This document shows, piece by piece, positions 41,787 to 53,089 of a DNA stretch of 64,000 bases. The stretch spans positions 1,115,008 to 1,179,007 of the forward strand of contig BCJJ01000005.1 of the NCBI GenBank assembly GCA_039545355.1, read 5' to 3'. Under the pieces are notes generated by a model. It saw only the letters and a list, made by a program, of their open reading frames with translations, did not search any database and was not told the origin of the DNA. Origin of the DNA: Trichosporon coremiiforme (taxonomy: Eukaryota > Basidiomycota > Tremellomycetes > Trichosporonales > Trichosporonaceae). The translations under genes were made by a program, and so were the position numbers. Position 1 is the stretch's first letter, and each line of letters begins with the position of its first letter.

Positions 41787-44700
41787 CTACTCGTCGTCCT
41801 CGTCGTCGTCCTCGTCCTCGGAAACATCCATGCCCTTCTCGCGCATAGCGGCCTTGTCGCTCTTGCGCTTCTGGGATAACTCGTCAAGGAGCACGAGCAG
41901 GTCCTCGTGCTCGCGCTCCTTGTCCTCGAGCTCGGTCTTGACGCTCGACAGCTCCTCCTCGAGCTTCTTGATCTTGGACTCGAGCTCGGCATTACCTGTC
42001 GCAGCGCCGCCCTTACCCTTCTTACCCTTCCCCCCGGTGCCCGGGTCGGCCTTCTTGGCAGCCTCCTCGGCAGTCTTCTGCGCCTCCTCGGCCTTCTTCT
42101 TCTCCTCCTCTGCCTTCTTGGCCGCCTCCTCCGCCTTGCTCCTGCCCTCAGAGGCAGATTTGGCCGCGGTCTCGGCCTTCTTCTGCCCCTCCTCTGCCTT
42201 CTTCTGCGCCGCCTCGGCAGCCTCGAGCTTGCCCTTCAGCTCCTTCAGCTCCTTCTGGACCTTCTCGAGCTCGGCCGAGTCAGCCATGCCCTCGTCCTTG
42301 GACTCGGGCTTGGACTCGGCCACCGCCTTAGCCTTGGCGGCAGCGTCCGCCTTGGCCTCAGCCTCGGCCCTCTCGGCCTTGTCGGCGCGCTCCTTGGCCT
42401 CCGTCAGCGCCTTCTTCTCCTCCTCGAGCTCCTCGCGGAGGGCAGCGAGCTGCGCCTTGGTCTCGGCATGCGCAGCGGCTTCCTGGAGATTGGTCGCGAT
42501 CTGGGCCCTGGCGCTGGTGAGGTCGGCGCGGAGCTGCTCGAGCTCGGCACTTCCGTCCGGCGCACTCGGGGGCGGGGGCATGTGTCGCAGAGCCTCGAGC
42601 TCCTTGCGCAGCTCCTCGTTCTGTCGTCAGCTAAGCACACTCTGGTCAGCTCACCTCTTTCTCCTGGTCCTCGCGCAGCTTCTCAATGTCCTTCGCGTGG
42701 TCCGCCTTGATCGTGGCCAGGCGCGCCTGGTACTTGAGGTTGTCCTCGGTCTGCGTCTTGAGCTGCTGGCGCAGCGAGATGATGACGTCCTCGTTCCCGT
42801 CCGTCTGGTGCGAGCCGCGCACCGCGTCCGGCTCGATGGCAATAGACCGCTGGATCGTGTAGTAGTGGTTCTTCCAGAAGTCGACGAAGGCCCAGTCAAA
42901 CCACAGCTCGACGTCCTCGTCTGTCTCGGGCTCCGGGGCGGCCTCGTCGGGCGGCTGCGCACCCTCCTCGAACGTGTCGGGCTGCACGGCGCGGAATCGC
43001 GGGTCCTCGCGCAGACGCGCCATGCGCGACACGAACTGGTCGGGACCGATGCGCGAGTGCAGGATCGGGTGCAGCGTCGCACGCGTCACGTCGTTCGGCT
43101 CGCGGTTGAACTCATAGCACACACCCAGCAGGAACGCACACAGGCCCTGTACGAGCGGGTCGATGCCCTGGCTCTGCGTAATCGGACCGATGAGGGTTTG
43201 CAGGTTGTTGCTCTCGTTCAGGAATTCGGCGACGGACTTCGGACTGTCCCACAGCCACGTGCAGAGAAGGACGAGGTAGCCCACCATAATGCGCGTCCAG
43301 TCCTCCTCCTCGTGCCCCGAGGCGCCGTCCTTGATCGCCCGGCCCGTCGCCTCAGCCTGCGCACGAGAGGCCATCATGAAGTTGCCCACAACGAGCTGGA
43401 TGAGCGACACTTTATCGTCCTCGTCGTCGCCGCCGAGGGAGATCTCGCGCGCAAGCTTCTTCGCGTGCTCGCTGTCGCGAATCAGGTGAGAGAGGAACAG
43501 ACACGAGAACAGCGGTCGGTACGGGTCAAACTGAGTCTCGGCTGAGGGAAGGTCGAGCAGGCCGTTCAGAATCATTGAGCCTGCCGTCCGCGTCTCGGCG
43601 CCCTCCGCTCCAGGAGCAGACATCGACTCCAGGATGCCTATCCGCGCGTCATCGTTTCCGTTGATATAGGCCTGAGAGTTAGTGGTAGCAGCGGCCTTGC
43701 TAACTCACCTCGAACATGTTGACTCCGGCTGCCCGGCTGCGGAGCGCCTTGCCGCCCGCTGACGGGTCACCCTCGACGACGGACGAGACCAGCGCCTCGA
43801 CTGTCGACTGAAGCGGGAGACGCACGAACCCTCCGTTCGGGTGTTCGTCATCCGCGTGCACGGGCACCAGGGGCGCGATCTGGATCGACGACATGAGCTG
43901 CTGGTTCGCCAACGATCCGAGCATGATAGGCGTCAGAGTGTTGAGGGCGAGGCACTTGAGGCTGTTGGGCGCGTTGGACGCAAGCGCGAGCTCGAGCAGG
44001 CAGCGCGTGACGCCATCCTTAGCCATGGCGGTCTGGTTACCTCCTCCGGGGCCGCCGACGAGCATGCGGACGAGGCCTAGGACGAGCCCCGCATTGTACA
44101 TCTTCTGTTCCGGCCAGTCCTGAAGCGCAAAGGCGTCGGGCGCCTGCTCCTCGGGTCCGATCGGTGACGGGAAGTGCAGCATCGGCGGGATCTGCGGGAT
44201 GAGGCTGAGCTCGCGGAACAAGTTCTGGTTCGAAACATTGAAGCGCAGCAGCGTGCCGATGACGGTGAGCGCATCCTGTACAACGATGCCGCCCTCGATG
44301 CCATTCTCCGAGTGAATGATGTCGAGAGTCTTCTCAAACGCTCCCGAAAATGCGACGATCTTCTGGAGGTCCGAGTTGCCCTGCAGCAGCGCCGGGAGCA
44401 GGAGCAGGCCCTCATTGCGAAGCATCTCACCCGCACCGCCTCCCATCGTACCCGTTCCGACGCTCGCACTCGGGTCCAGCACGGTGAGAACTCCATCAAC
44501 TCCCGGTGGAGGGGCGGACAGTATGTACGACTGGGCATGCGCTGGCCGGGCGGTGAGAAGCTGGGACAGCAGCTGAATCGCGTAGAATCGAGGGAAGAAT
44601 GCAGGAGCTGATGAGAGCAGTCCGAGGATGGCGTGGAATGGCTCAGGTTCCTGCAATCAGCTCTGAATACAAGGTCCTGTTAGCTCACCTCGAGAAGCTG

Positions 44701-45045
44701 GTCAATGTGCTTCAGTCCAACGTCGTCCTTCGCAGGCTGCTCCTGCGTCTCGCACAACTGCATGAGCGTCTCGAGCACGGCCTTAGCGATGTCGACGTCA
44801 TGGGGCGCATCGTGTCGGAGAACAGCAATCAGAGACGGCATGGCGGCAGCTCCGACCTCGGCCTTCCAGTCTCGGCTGAGGCCTTTGAGGCCCAGGACGG
44901 CTGTCCGGCGGTCATCGACTTGCGGTGACGTCTGGATCTTCTCGACGAGCTTGGTGATCGTGTCATTGGCGGTCTGCGGGGCAGCGCTGAGCTCTCCGCG
45001 CAGCTGAGTCACTGCGGATGAGAGTCGCGTGCCAAAGAATGACAT
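41787..45045 (-). CDS. USO1: USO1/p115 vesicle tethering factor
   Basis: Four exons on the complement (41787-42620, 42655-43671, 43709-44650, 44689-45045) encode 1049 residues. Residues 1-750 form the armadillo-like p115 head (DDRRTAVLGLKGLSRDWK at the start, then the MILNGLLDL and FLLGVCYEFN stretches). A coiled coil of about 250 residues follows, rich in Lys-Ala-Glu-Glu repeats, and then the acidic C-terminus SEDEDDDEDDE that is diagnostic for Uso1/p115. The protein tethers COPII vesicles to the cis-Golgi with Ypt1 and the SNAREs. The coiled coil is shorter than in Saccharomyces Uso1 (about 1790 residues in all) and closer to animal p115. The start at 45045 is the first ATG before the conserved MSFFGTRLSSAV. 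Confidence 0.92.
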
Positions 45046-45942
45046 GGTGGTGTTGGCGGCCCAGGGACGGAGATGATTGCGAAGTCGACAGCACCGTCGC
45101 CTCGAATGACCGTAATCTCGACATCCACGATCGTCACCGGTTGACCGGGCGCGGGGCGCGGGGTGATCAGCGCGGAGGCAGATTAGGGTCAACACGTGGT
45201 TTACAAGCGGTTGTCGCGTGGGTCTGATTCCGCGTGTGGCACTCGGCGTGATCTGACAGTCAAGACACCAGCGCTTGCCGGAACTCACCGGACGACAATG
45301 GGCTTGACGCACAGACAATAGCGGTCTCTCAATCGCTTCGTCCGCCATTGTCCTTACCTTCAGCTCCGACTGGTTCCACACCCAAGCCAGAATGTCTTGC
45401 TCCATTCCTGACTCTGACCTATGGCGACCGCGTCTCAACATGAGGCAGCCCGCCGCCTGCCGGTTCTGCCCTGGGCACGGGCCCATCCACTGCGTCTGGC
45501 TCTGTCCATCCCGTCCCCGCGCCGTCCTCTGAGCACCAGGTCGTGTAACACCTAGTCGACGTAACCGCATCGCACAAATACTCACCACTGGGAATGATGT
45601 GTTTGACCTCGTACTAACCCTATTGTCCCTTCGAGAAGAATGCAGCGCAAAGGGGGTCAGCACACCATCGACGACAATACGGCTCACCGCGTCTGGACTT
45701 TTCCTTCCTGACACTTGCCTCCAGTCTCGTCAACGATCAGCGGTCATCTGCAGAAGAATACATTAAGTCTGTCACACGTCCATCTCTCATCAACATCACA
45801 CACGCCATCACTTTGTTACGACCATATCCCCTTACGCCACCACCACCGCCCTCGCCTCTATCTACCGCAGGCTGCGGAACCACCCTTTGCCCCTGCCTGC
45901 GTCATCGTTGTCTCGTCTCTTGATAAGAGAGGAGAATAGAGA
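45046..45942. other. Divergent intergenic region, no gene seen
   Basis: Lies between USO1 (minus) and the disordered protein (plus). The last 230 bases before 45943 are C/T/A-rich, typical of a 5' leader. An open minus-strand extension of USO1 upstream of its Met has no conserved look. Confidence 0.5.
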
Positions 45943-48906
45943 ATGACGGTGTTGCTTGTTCCGCCACCGCCTCTTTCACCTGTGCAAGAGGACCTTCCTC
46001 AAGACATTGACTTCGACTTCCACATGGACTTCAGTCTCGACCCCCTTCCTACCTTCGAGCGAGCGGCCCCCGCTCCCCAGGAATATCCCGAGTCGGAGCA
46101 CGAAATAGACTCACTGCGCCTCTCTCGGATATCTCAAACTTCCCTCTACTCGCAGTACAGCAGTCGAGCATCGCTTCCATCCGTCCCGGCATCGCGCGAG
46201 GATCCGCAGTCCACCACGTTCTGGGGCAACTTTGGTGTCTCCTCCGTCAACCTGGGCCAGGACCTCTCGGAAATGACGGCCCCTCTAAACATTGTGAAGC
46301 GGGAACGGGCACTCTCCGAACGCAGACTGTCCGAACGTAGAGATGGAGATCGCTCAAGTGAGCTCGGTGCTTCCGCCTTGCACGGGACTAACCTCTCCAC
46401 AGCGATCTACGAGACGGAGCTATCCACCCCTGGCATCTTCCTCGACCCTGGCATCTCACCAGCTGAATTGAGCCCAATGAGCCAACGCACGATCGCTAGG
46501 AAGTCTGTCGTCCCTTCACACTGCGTTTCCGTACCGCATTCGCCCACTACCAGTGCAGGCGACCATGACTACCCCAACCAGATCCCTGACTACTACAGAG
46601 GAGGGAGGAAGATCAGCCTGCAGTTTCGCGACTCCGTCCCACCAGTGCCTAATCGCCACTTTTCCCCAGGCGAAGAAGAGAGCGCACTGTTGAAGTACTC
46701 ACCGTTCCCTGAAGACGCAGATCCGCACTCTGGCGACGAGCTGTTGTCGCCAACGGAATTGGGCGCTGAGCCACCAGAGATGCGGCGTGACTCTGGGCAC
46801 TCTTCTGACGGCGGACTGGTACCTGCGACTCCCAAGTTGGCAACCCCGCGTTTGCCGCCCGCGCGACCACCACGACCGCCGCCCAACCTCTGCCCGCCGG
46901 TGAACGGCCTTCCTCTGGCACACTTACCTGAGGAACAGGGCCAGCACAACACCACACCCAGTTCAGGTTCAGTCACGGGGTCTCAGACACAAGATCATCT
47001 GTCACCGAGAATCTCGCCACCACTGCCCTCAGAGCGCGTGGACGTCCGGCGTCATAGCGCTTACTCGACTCATGACTCCGGCTCCGACTTCAGCTACCAG
47101 TACAAGGCGATCTCTCCAGCCGGCAGTGGCGGGTATGAAGAGGGCGACAGCGAGTCGATGAGCATGTGGGGATCGAGCAAGGATCTAGGGAGCACGCAGC
47201 GGCATCGCGATGCCACGCTTCCGTCGTCGCTGACGAAGACCCAGGTGCCGCAAGCTGTGCGGAAGCTGAACCCGCGCAGTCCGCTCGCGAAGGACGGGCA
47301 GGAAGAAGATGAAACGTGCCTCTTCTCCGACACGGACGAAGACGATGACTTTGGCCCGGGGCTGCGGTCCCGTGCGCGGTCGGCCGCTTCGAATGCCCGG
47401 CGGCGCTCCTCCATGCCCGAGTCGCCCATGCCCTTCGACATTCCGTCGAAAGCTGCCTCGATCCTGGGCCTTGGTGACAGCGCCCCAGAGAGCGGAAAGA
47501 AGAAGAAGAGCGGCGGTATCCTCGGCGATATAGGTAGCAAGCGCCTGCTATCCCGCCGCCGCACTGCCGGCTCTTCGTCTGCCTCCACCCTACGGGGCCA
47601 CATGCGGAAACTTAGCGAGTTTGGCCCCATCGGCTTCGTGAAGGGTGATACGCGCGAGGCACACATCGATCGTAACGGCAACCTCTGGGTCAACGTCAGC
47701 GCCGAGGCGAAGAAACGCCCCGAGTCCACACGCACGACACGCACCCGCTCCGACTCCGTTAACGGGTTGCCAGCCCTGCCACAGACGCCGAGCGAGGTCG
47801 ACGTCGCGGAACAGGTCGAGCTGTACAATGCCGTCAAGTCGCGAGCGCTGCCTCCTACGCCCGAGTCGCTCAACTCCGCGCGCCCGCGCACCATAACGCC
47901 GAGCGGACGTACCACACCGGTCGTGGGAACGACCAGGTGTGCTCGCCCCGGCTCCATGTTCTTGAGCCGCAGCGCATCCCAGTCTTTGCGGCGTACCGAC
48001 TCCTATGCTTCGAGTATCAAGGCGGCCAGCGTCACCGTTCCGCCGCCGATCCGCGAGAGCTCTCCGCGTGCCCCCCCTCGTGGTCCACTCCCTCCTCCTC
48101 CACCCAACCCACCCGGCAGTCCGCGCCAGTCGGCCAGTCCCAACCCAAGCAGTGCAGGACACAAGCGGTCCGCCTCGAGCAGCTCTGGCGCGACTAGCCT
48201 AGCACACGTCAAACCGACGCGCGACACGCTGATCCCCTATTTCCCTCCCGAGGAGCAGCTGATTCGATACGTGTCGCCGTCCCGTCCGCTGTCACACGCA
48301 CAGGGCCGGCGCACGCGCGCGCTGGCGCGCACACCCTCACAGAGCCAGACGATGTACGAGAGCTCGCGCATCCCTCAGCACGGGATCTCGGACGCGATGC
48401 GCGACGAGCTTATCGCGGCGCTGCAGCAAGGCCACCTGACGCCGGAGCAGAGCGCGCTTCTCCAGGCGACGTTTGCGGCGCTGTTCAGCCGTCCCGCTGC
48501 TCCGCGACCTAGTGCACCCGAGCCTGGTCGTCAGCGACCGGACGAGATGATCTTCCCAACTCCGCCGCCGCGGACCTCCGGCGAGCTTCTGCGCCCGGAG
48601 AACGCACTGCCTGATGTCGACACGGAGGAAGAGGAGCCACCCCGCTCTGCCTCTGTCCCGCCCCCGAGACCGCCGAGGAGAAGTATGCGCCGCCCTTCCC
48701 GCAGCACGAACCGCCTCAATGTCCCCATGGAGACACACTCGGACGAGTCGGGACTCGAGAGCGCAAGAGACGATCGCAGCGAAATCGACCCGGCATCCTC
48801 TCAGCCAGGGCAGAGCGAGGTGTCCGAGTGGGAGCCCGACACGCCCGCCACGAAGACACGGTTCCCAGACTTCATGAAACGGCTCAACAAGAAGGACCAG
48901 GTTTAA
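45943..48906 (+). CDS. Large disordered Pro/Ser/Arg-rich protein of unknown function
   Basis: The frame is open for 987 codons, but 46358-46402 (45 nt: gtgagc donor, actaac branch, cacag acceptor) is almost certainly an in-frame intron, leaving 972 residues. The N-terminus is acidic with DIDFDFHMDFSLDPLP. The only part that looks folded is near residues 550-620 (FGPIGFVKGDTREAHIDRNG, then LWVNVSAEA and VAEQVELYNAVKSRALPPTP). The rest is low complexity with many poly-proline stretches (PPRGPLPPPPPNPPGSP), RRSSMP-type phosphosites and RxxS/T motifs. No membrane segments or known catalytic motifs. It could be a signalling scaffold or cell-polarity protein; I do not recognise it. Confidence 0.75.
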   Translation: MTVLLVPPPPLSPVQEDLPQDIDFDFHMDFSLDPLPTFERAAPAPQEYPESEHEIDSLRLSRISQTSLYSQYSSRASLPSVPASREDPQSTTFWGNFGVSSVNLGQDLSEMTAPLNIVKRERALSERRLSERRDGDRSSELGASALHGTNLSTAIYETELSTPGIFLDPGISPAELSPMSQRTIARKSVVPSHCVSVPHSPTTSAGDHDYPNQIPDYYRGGRKISLQFRDSVPPVPNRHFSPGEEESALLKYSPFPEDADPHSGDELLSPTELGAEPPEMRRDSGHSSDGGLVPATPKLATPRLPPARPPRPPPNLCPPVNGLPLAHLPEEQGQHNTTPSSGSVTGSQTQDHLSPRISPPLPSERVDVRRHSAYSTHDSGSDFSYQYKAISPAGSGGYEEGDSESMSMWGSSKDLGSTQRHRDATLPSSLTKTQVPQAVRKLNPRSPLAKDGQEEDETCLFSDTDEDDDFGPGLRSRARSAASNARRRSSMPESPMPFDIPSKAASILGLGDSAPESGKKKKSGGILGDIGSKRLLSRRRTAGSSSASTLRGHMRKLSEFGPIGFVKGDTREAHIDRNGNLWVNVSAEAKKRPESTRTTRTRSDSVNGLPALPQTPSEVDVAEQVELYNAVKSRALPPTPESLNSARPRTITPSGRTTPVVGTTRCARPGSMFLSRSASQSLRRTDSYASSIKAASVTVPPPIRESSPRAPPRGPLPPPPPNPPGSPRQSASPNPSSAGHKRSASSSSGATSLAHVKPTRDTLIPYFPPEEQLIRYVSPSRPLSHAQGRRTRALARTPSQSQTMYESSRIPQHGISDAMRDELIAALQQGHLTPEQSALLQATFAALFSRPAAPRPSAPEPGRQRPDEMIFPTPPPRTSGELLRPENALPDVDTEEEEPPRSASVPPPRPPRRSMRRPSRSTNRLNVPMETHSDESGLESARDDRSEIDPASSQPGQSEVSEWEPDTPATKTRFPDFMKRLNKKDQV

Positions 48907-49687
48907 CTGCACTTGGCCCCAATCCCCCTGAAACGCCGTCTCTGAGAAGCGGCGGCCCAAACTCCGAAACGAACAATGCCAAAGAGCACACGATATACCA
49001 CCATCGCAACACCACCCTTACCCTTACACGGAACTTCTAATACTCTCTCCGTTTGTCACTTCCTTCTTAAAGTCTATCAACCAGGGTTACCGGTCTCTTT
49101 TCCTTCTTTGTAATTCACACATCCTTAATTATTTTTAACGCCCTTGATGTATTGTTGTGCTTTCATCTCCACTCCGGCTCAGGATCACTCAGATTGACGG
49201 CAATGAATGGACCAAGTGAACGTTTGCAGAGCACCGTTTCAGAACTATGGCGGGCAGAACGTTCCCGGTTCGCCGGCGGCGCCTGAAGAGGGCTATCCAG
49301 AACATCTCAAACATCCTCGTGAAGATCATCGGACAGCCTCAGCATTCGAACTAGACGGCGTGGCGTAGCCCTCCGCATGGTACAGAGCCCCATGAGTGCG
49401 CGTGGGGCAGGCCATCTCCGGGATCCACAACGCCTCCAACGCCTTTGTTCTAGCTAGCAAGCGTCACGCCGACGAAGATTCGGCGCCACAAAAGCACCAC
49501 AAGCCGCACTCGCTCGGCTGCACCAACAGGGGGAGTGTGCCGAAGTCGGCGCCATAACACGCGACGCGTGTTTCAGATGTTTCAGACTCGCAGATGTCAT
49601 CGGGATGCATCGTACTCATTCTCCTCCTCGTAGTTTTACTCGGACTTATTAGGCGGTTTTTATGCGTACAGGACGGAAACAGGACGC
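48907..49687. other. Intergenic region between convergent genes
   Basis: Contains the 3' ends of the disordered protein and of the MAPEG gene. It is AT-richer at 49040-49150. No gene seen. Confidence 0.5.
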
Positions 49688-50833
49688 TTAGAGGATGGCC
49701 TTCTGGAATACCTTGCCGGCCTGGACGAAGAGCGACAGGCAGCCGCCCATGCTCGCGAGCCAGGCGACGGTGCGCGCGATGCCGGAGGCGTCTGCGGTTA
49801 GCTATCACGGTTTCTGGTGGAAAGCTCGGAAAGGTGTCAGGACTCACTGGTCGTGCCGAAGATGTAAAGCATGTTGAAGGCGATGCGAGAACCAACGTAG
49901 AGCGCAGCAATGTTGTTGAGAGTCTTGTTCGGGAGCTTGGCGAGGTTACCGGCAACGATGGCGGCAGCGAAGAAGGGAAGAGAGACGAAGCCGTTGTCGT
50001 TGGCAGCCTCAGCGCGCTGGAAGCGGTCCTGGTCCCTCGGGGTAAGCTGGCACTCAGAGACGAACTCGCGAGTCTTCCTGGGCATCTGTGGGTCAGCTTC
50101 GCGCGCGTTCTTCAGTTCTCGTTGCATGCTGCCTGCCATGCAGTGAAAGTCGCCCGCATGTTGCTCGATGTTGCTCAATCGGCCCTGGTCGCCCGATCAA
50201 GCCGACCGTGCTTATGCAAAGCAATCTGGGGCACATCGGGACTCTAAGGATGGTGACGTCTGCCTGACCGCATGACCGAGAGTGGACCATCCGTCAGTGG
50301 ACGGGAGTGGATGCGGCCGTTGACGCTTCCCACGCGAGCATGATGCAACGTCGGAGCAACTCTCGAACACCGGCAGCTCGAAAAAAGTGAAACTCACGGA
50401 GAAGTTGAAGCCCTTGCCGCCGGGAGCGCGGCGGTTGTTCACGAGCATGATCGCGAACAGGTGCGGCGCGAAACTATCCGTTAGCATGGTCCAGAGCCAC
50501 GGTAAACGGTGGGAGACTGCTCAGGGACTGGTAGGGCTCGGCACAGCGGAAGACTGAGAAAAGCGAGTGCATCGTGGACACTCCACAGGTTCGCTGTATG
50601 TCGCGCTCGATGTTGACGGACCGAGCAACGCTCAATCTCACAGCGAGCAAGCTGTTTGTGTTGTTGCCACAGCTCCAGCAGCGGCCAAAATCCGCAAACT
50701 GAGCAGCATTCCTCTCACCGTGAATCGAGACACGCCACTGTACTAACGCGCTGAGGAAGGCGGCGGGGACCGCGTAGAACGAGTAGTTCTCGACGACGTG
50801 AAGGCCGAGCTGGTGCTCAAGGGTGCCGGGCAT
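49688..50833 (-). CDS. MAPEG-domain membrane protein
   Basis: Four exons on the complement (49688-49791, 49848-50085, 50398-50473, 50748-50833) give 167 residues. Helix 1 is YSFYAVPAAFLSA, followed by FAPHLFAIMLVNNR. The conserved MAPEG core is QRAEAANDNGFVSLPFFAAA with the Asn/Glu-containing R-x-x-x-A-x-x-N motif, then LYVGSRIAFNMLYIFG, and a last membrane helix to KVFQKAIL. Family members are small four-helix trimers (leukotriene/glutathione S-transferase type); many fungal ones have no known substrate. Two introns, 274 and 312 nt, are far longer than all others in this window. Exon 1 was placed so that its gttagt donor matches the phase of the APHLF exon. Confidence 0.8.
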
Positions 50834-51273
50834 TGTTGCTTGCGTTGTAGATGGGTCAGAAGAACAACTGTTGATTGCTGAAGAAGTGGTCGGAGCGTTG
50901 TTTGTGTCCGCTTATAAGGGGGTTGCCAGGCTGTCAGTCTGTCAGCTGAGATGCGGAGAGATGCTCGGACACCCGGGATGGCAGACGCACACAACGGCCA
51001 GTGACATTGTCGGGAGGGTCGGCCTTGACGTCATCCGTGTTTACATGACCGTTGCAGGGCCCAAAGGGCTCGGTCAAGCCTTTATCACGTGACAGAAACC
51101 CATGCGACTCTCGCGTGCGTTCAATGGCCACCGTTTTTTTCGCCGAATCGCCGGATCCTTGGCTCCCTCCGTTCGAGATTTGGAAGTCCACCACCATCCG
51201 ATCGGCAGACGAGCTCGACTTCGGCGCCGGACTCGACGGAGACGACCCACACCCTCACACTAGACACACAAAA
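50834..51273. other. Divergent promoter region, MAPEG and mL40 genes
   Basis: No gene. A pyrimidine-rich stretch lies at 51120-51170. There is no obvious TATA box. Confidence 0.5.
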
Positions 51274-51882
51274 ATGTCGGCCCTCGCGTCCTCGTCGCGC
51301 GCCCGCGTCGCCGCTCCGACACTCCATGCCGCCCGTGGCATGGCCAGCCTGAACCCGCACACTGCCCAGTCGACCGATGCGCGTATCGACGTGATCCGCA
51401 ACTACCTCTACCCGCCTGACAGTGTTGCGCCACGCAACTCTTCGCCGATCGGCGCCCGCCGCTACGAGTACGAGGAGCGCCTGCGTGCCGTGATCCCCAG
51501 CAAGGAGGCGCACGACACAGTCGAGCGCGCATGGCAGCTGTTCAAGCGCGAGAAGCGCGAGAAGCGTCAGCGCGCCATTGCAGCCAAGTATCACGCTATG
51601 GAGGAGGCGTGCAACGAGCTCGATGCCCTCACAGGTGGTGTCCAGGGCAAAGGAGAGATTCCCCGTACCGTCTACACCCGCGCTATGCAGCGCATGAACC
51701 ATGGTCCTGCTGCTTACCAGGCCGCCCTCCAGGGCATTGAGCAGGGCAAGAAGAAGACGGCCGAGAGCCGCTTCCTCGAGGCTCGCGTTGACGGTCTCGT
51801 CCCCCGCGAGGCTTGGGTTCCTGTCGACAGCAGGGGGAAGGGATGGAACTACGACTGGGTCAGGCCGCTCAACGAGCTCTAA
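51274..51882 (+). CDS. MRPL28: Mitochondrial large-subunit ribosomal protein mL40 (MRPL28 family)
   Basis: A single exon of 202 residues. The N-terminus, MSALASSSRARVAAPTLHAA followed by RGMASL, is Arg/Ser/Ala-rich without acids, as in a mitochondrial presequence. The conserved part begins ARIDVIRNYLYPPDSV, then YEERLRAVIPSKEAHDTVER and AWQLFKREKREKRQ, and ends in RFLEARVDGLVPRE. This order and length fit fungal mL40/MrpL28, a structural protein of the mitochondrial 54S subunit. The ATG at 51274 sits after an A-rich leader, and upstream in-frame sequence lacks an ATG in a good context except at 51124, which would add 50 residues unlike a presequence. Confidence 0.75.
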   Translation: MSALASSSRARVAAPTLHAARGMASLNPHTAQSTDARIDVIRNYLYPPDSVAPRNSSPIGARRYEYEERLRAVIPSKEAHDTVERAWQLFKREKREKRQRAIAAKYHAMEEACNELDALTGGVQGKGEIPRTVYTRAMQRMNHGPAAYQAALQGIEQGKKKTAESRFLEARVDGLVPREAWVPVDSRGKGWNYDWVRPLNEL

Positions 51883-52099
51883 TGATGTCCGGCTCAGACC
51901 AGTGAGTAGCCAGCTGTTTGCCCGGGTTCCGTTAACTGATGTCAGACCTCCACCTTCACCTCCAGCATCGCAACACAACGAATCTAGCAACTTTTGGTAG
52001 CATATGCATTGATAACCATTCTCTAGGCTGTGGATTCTGGGTTGTGTTGTGGGGTATCGCAAGGTGCTGGGTATGCTCTGGCTGTGTATAAACAAAATA

Positions 52100-52777
52100 T
52101 CACGACTCAGTCTTGGGCTCAATGTCCATGCCGCTGTTCTGGCTCTGCTCCTGCTGGTGCTCGCCATTGACGCCATTGCCCTGCTCGCCCTCCTGCTCCG
52201 CGCCCTCGATAGGCAGTGGGTGGTGTCGCCGCTGGGGCAGCGGCACGTCAGGGAATGCTTCGCTGACAGCACCTTCGAGTTGCCGCCTGAAGCTCTGTAA
52301 GTCAGCAAAGGCCTGACGGCTCTGCCAGCTCCAAACCCACCTCCAAACCCAGAACACGTCCGAGAGCGTACTGGTTCTCGCCAGTGGCGCGCGACAGTGT
52401 TGTCTTCGTGTATGTGTGCGGGTTCCTGTAGCGATCAATGAGGCTGGTTGTCAGCAACAATGTCCAATGCACCACAGGGTGTCCTCACTCGGCAACAAGC
52501 CGTGGGACAGAGTCCGTCACCTGCGGCGCCAAGTTGGCGAGGCTGATGAATGACTGGTTGATCTTCGCTCTGCTGTTAGCTCATCACCGCAGGGGCAGCT
52601 TCTGGAGGCAACTCACAGATACTCGGGCACCTTGTCTTCCATGCCAGGGTTCACCTCTCCGGCGCAAACTTCCATCTCATACAGATCCTGGGCAAGCTTG
52701 AGGAGTTGGGTCTCGACCTCGTTGCGGACAGTGCCCTGATCCGTGTTCGGGCTCGGGGCGGGGGAAGGCAGCGACAT
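52100..52777 (-). CDS. MED10: Mediator subunit 10
   Basis: Four exons on the complement (52100-52294, 52341-52443, 52489-52569, 52617-52777) give 179 residues in phase. The Med10 signature is complete: LLKLAQDLYEMEVCAGEV, LAKINQSFISLANLA, VPRLVADLIDRYRNPHTYT, then GENQYALGRVLGLE and FRRQLEGAVSEAFPDVPL. Med10 (yeast Nut2) is part of the Mediator middle module and is needed for activated RNA polymerase II transcription. The family is about 130-160 residues; the surplus here is a C-terminal Glu/Gln/Asn tail ending DIEPKTES. It is divergent from the F-box gene, with 312 bp between the two starts. Confidence 0.88.
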
Positions 52778-53089
52778 GATGGAGAGGGAAGGTGGAGGTG
52801 TAGTCAGATCAGCAACCCTCGCGTTGGTCAGATCAAATCAAACAATAACGATGTCTGTCCGATTCCTGCTTGCTTCAAACTTGTCTGTGGTCGGGGGCGA
52901 TGTGTCGCAGCAATGCAGGTGAGGAAGGCGGATGCGTCGCTTGGTCGAAATGGACAACAGAAGAATAACAGCGACTTCGTTGCGGGACCAGATCGGCATG
53001 CGGCGGCAGATGGTTCGGCGTCCCTGGCAATGTCCGGTTGGCGTCATTTCGAATGCTCACAATCAGCTGAGCTAATCACCAACTCCACC

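Noticed and set aside
41830..43545. 571-codon plus-strand frame opposite USO1
   Set aside because: It is the mirror of the Lys/Ala/Glu-rich coiled coil, giving Ser/Ala/Phe/Leu runs. It has no homology-like features and sits in the shadow of USO1.
44680..45714. Longer USO1 protein starting near 45714
   Set aside because: The added 220 residues are low quality and Arg/Cys-rich without conservation. The p115 head begins at the Met at 45045.
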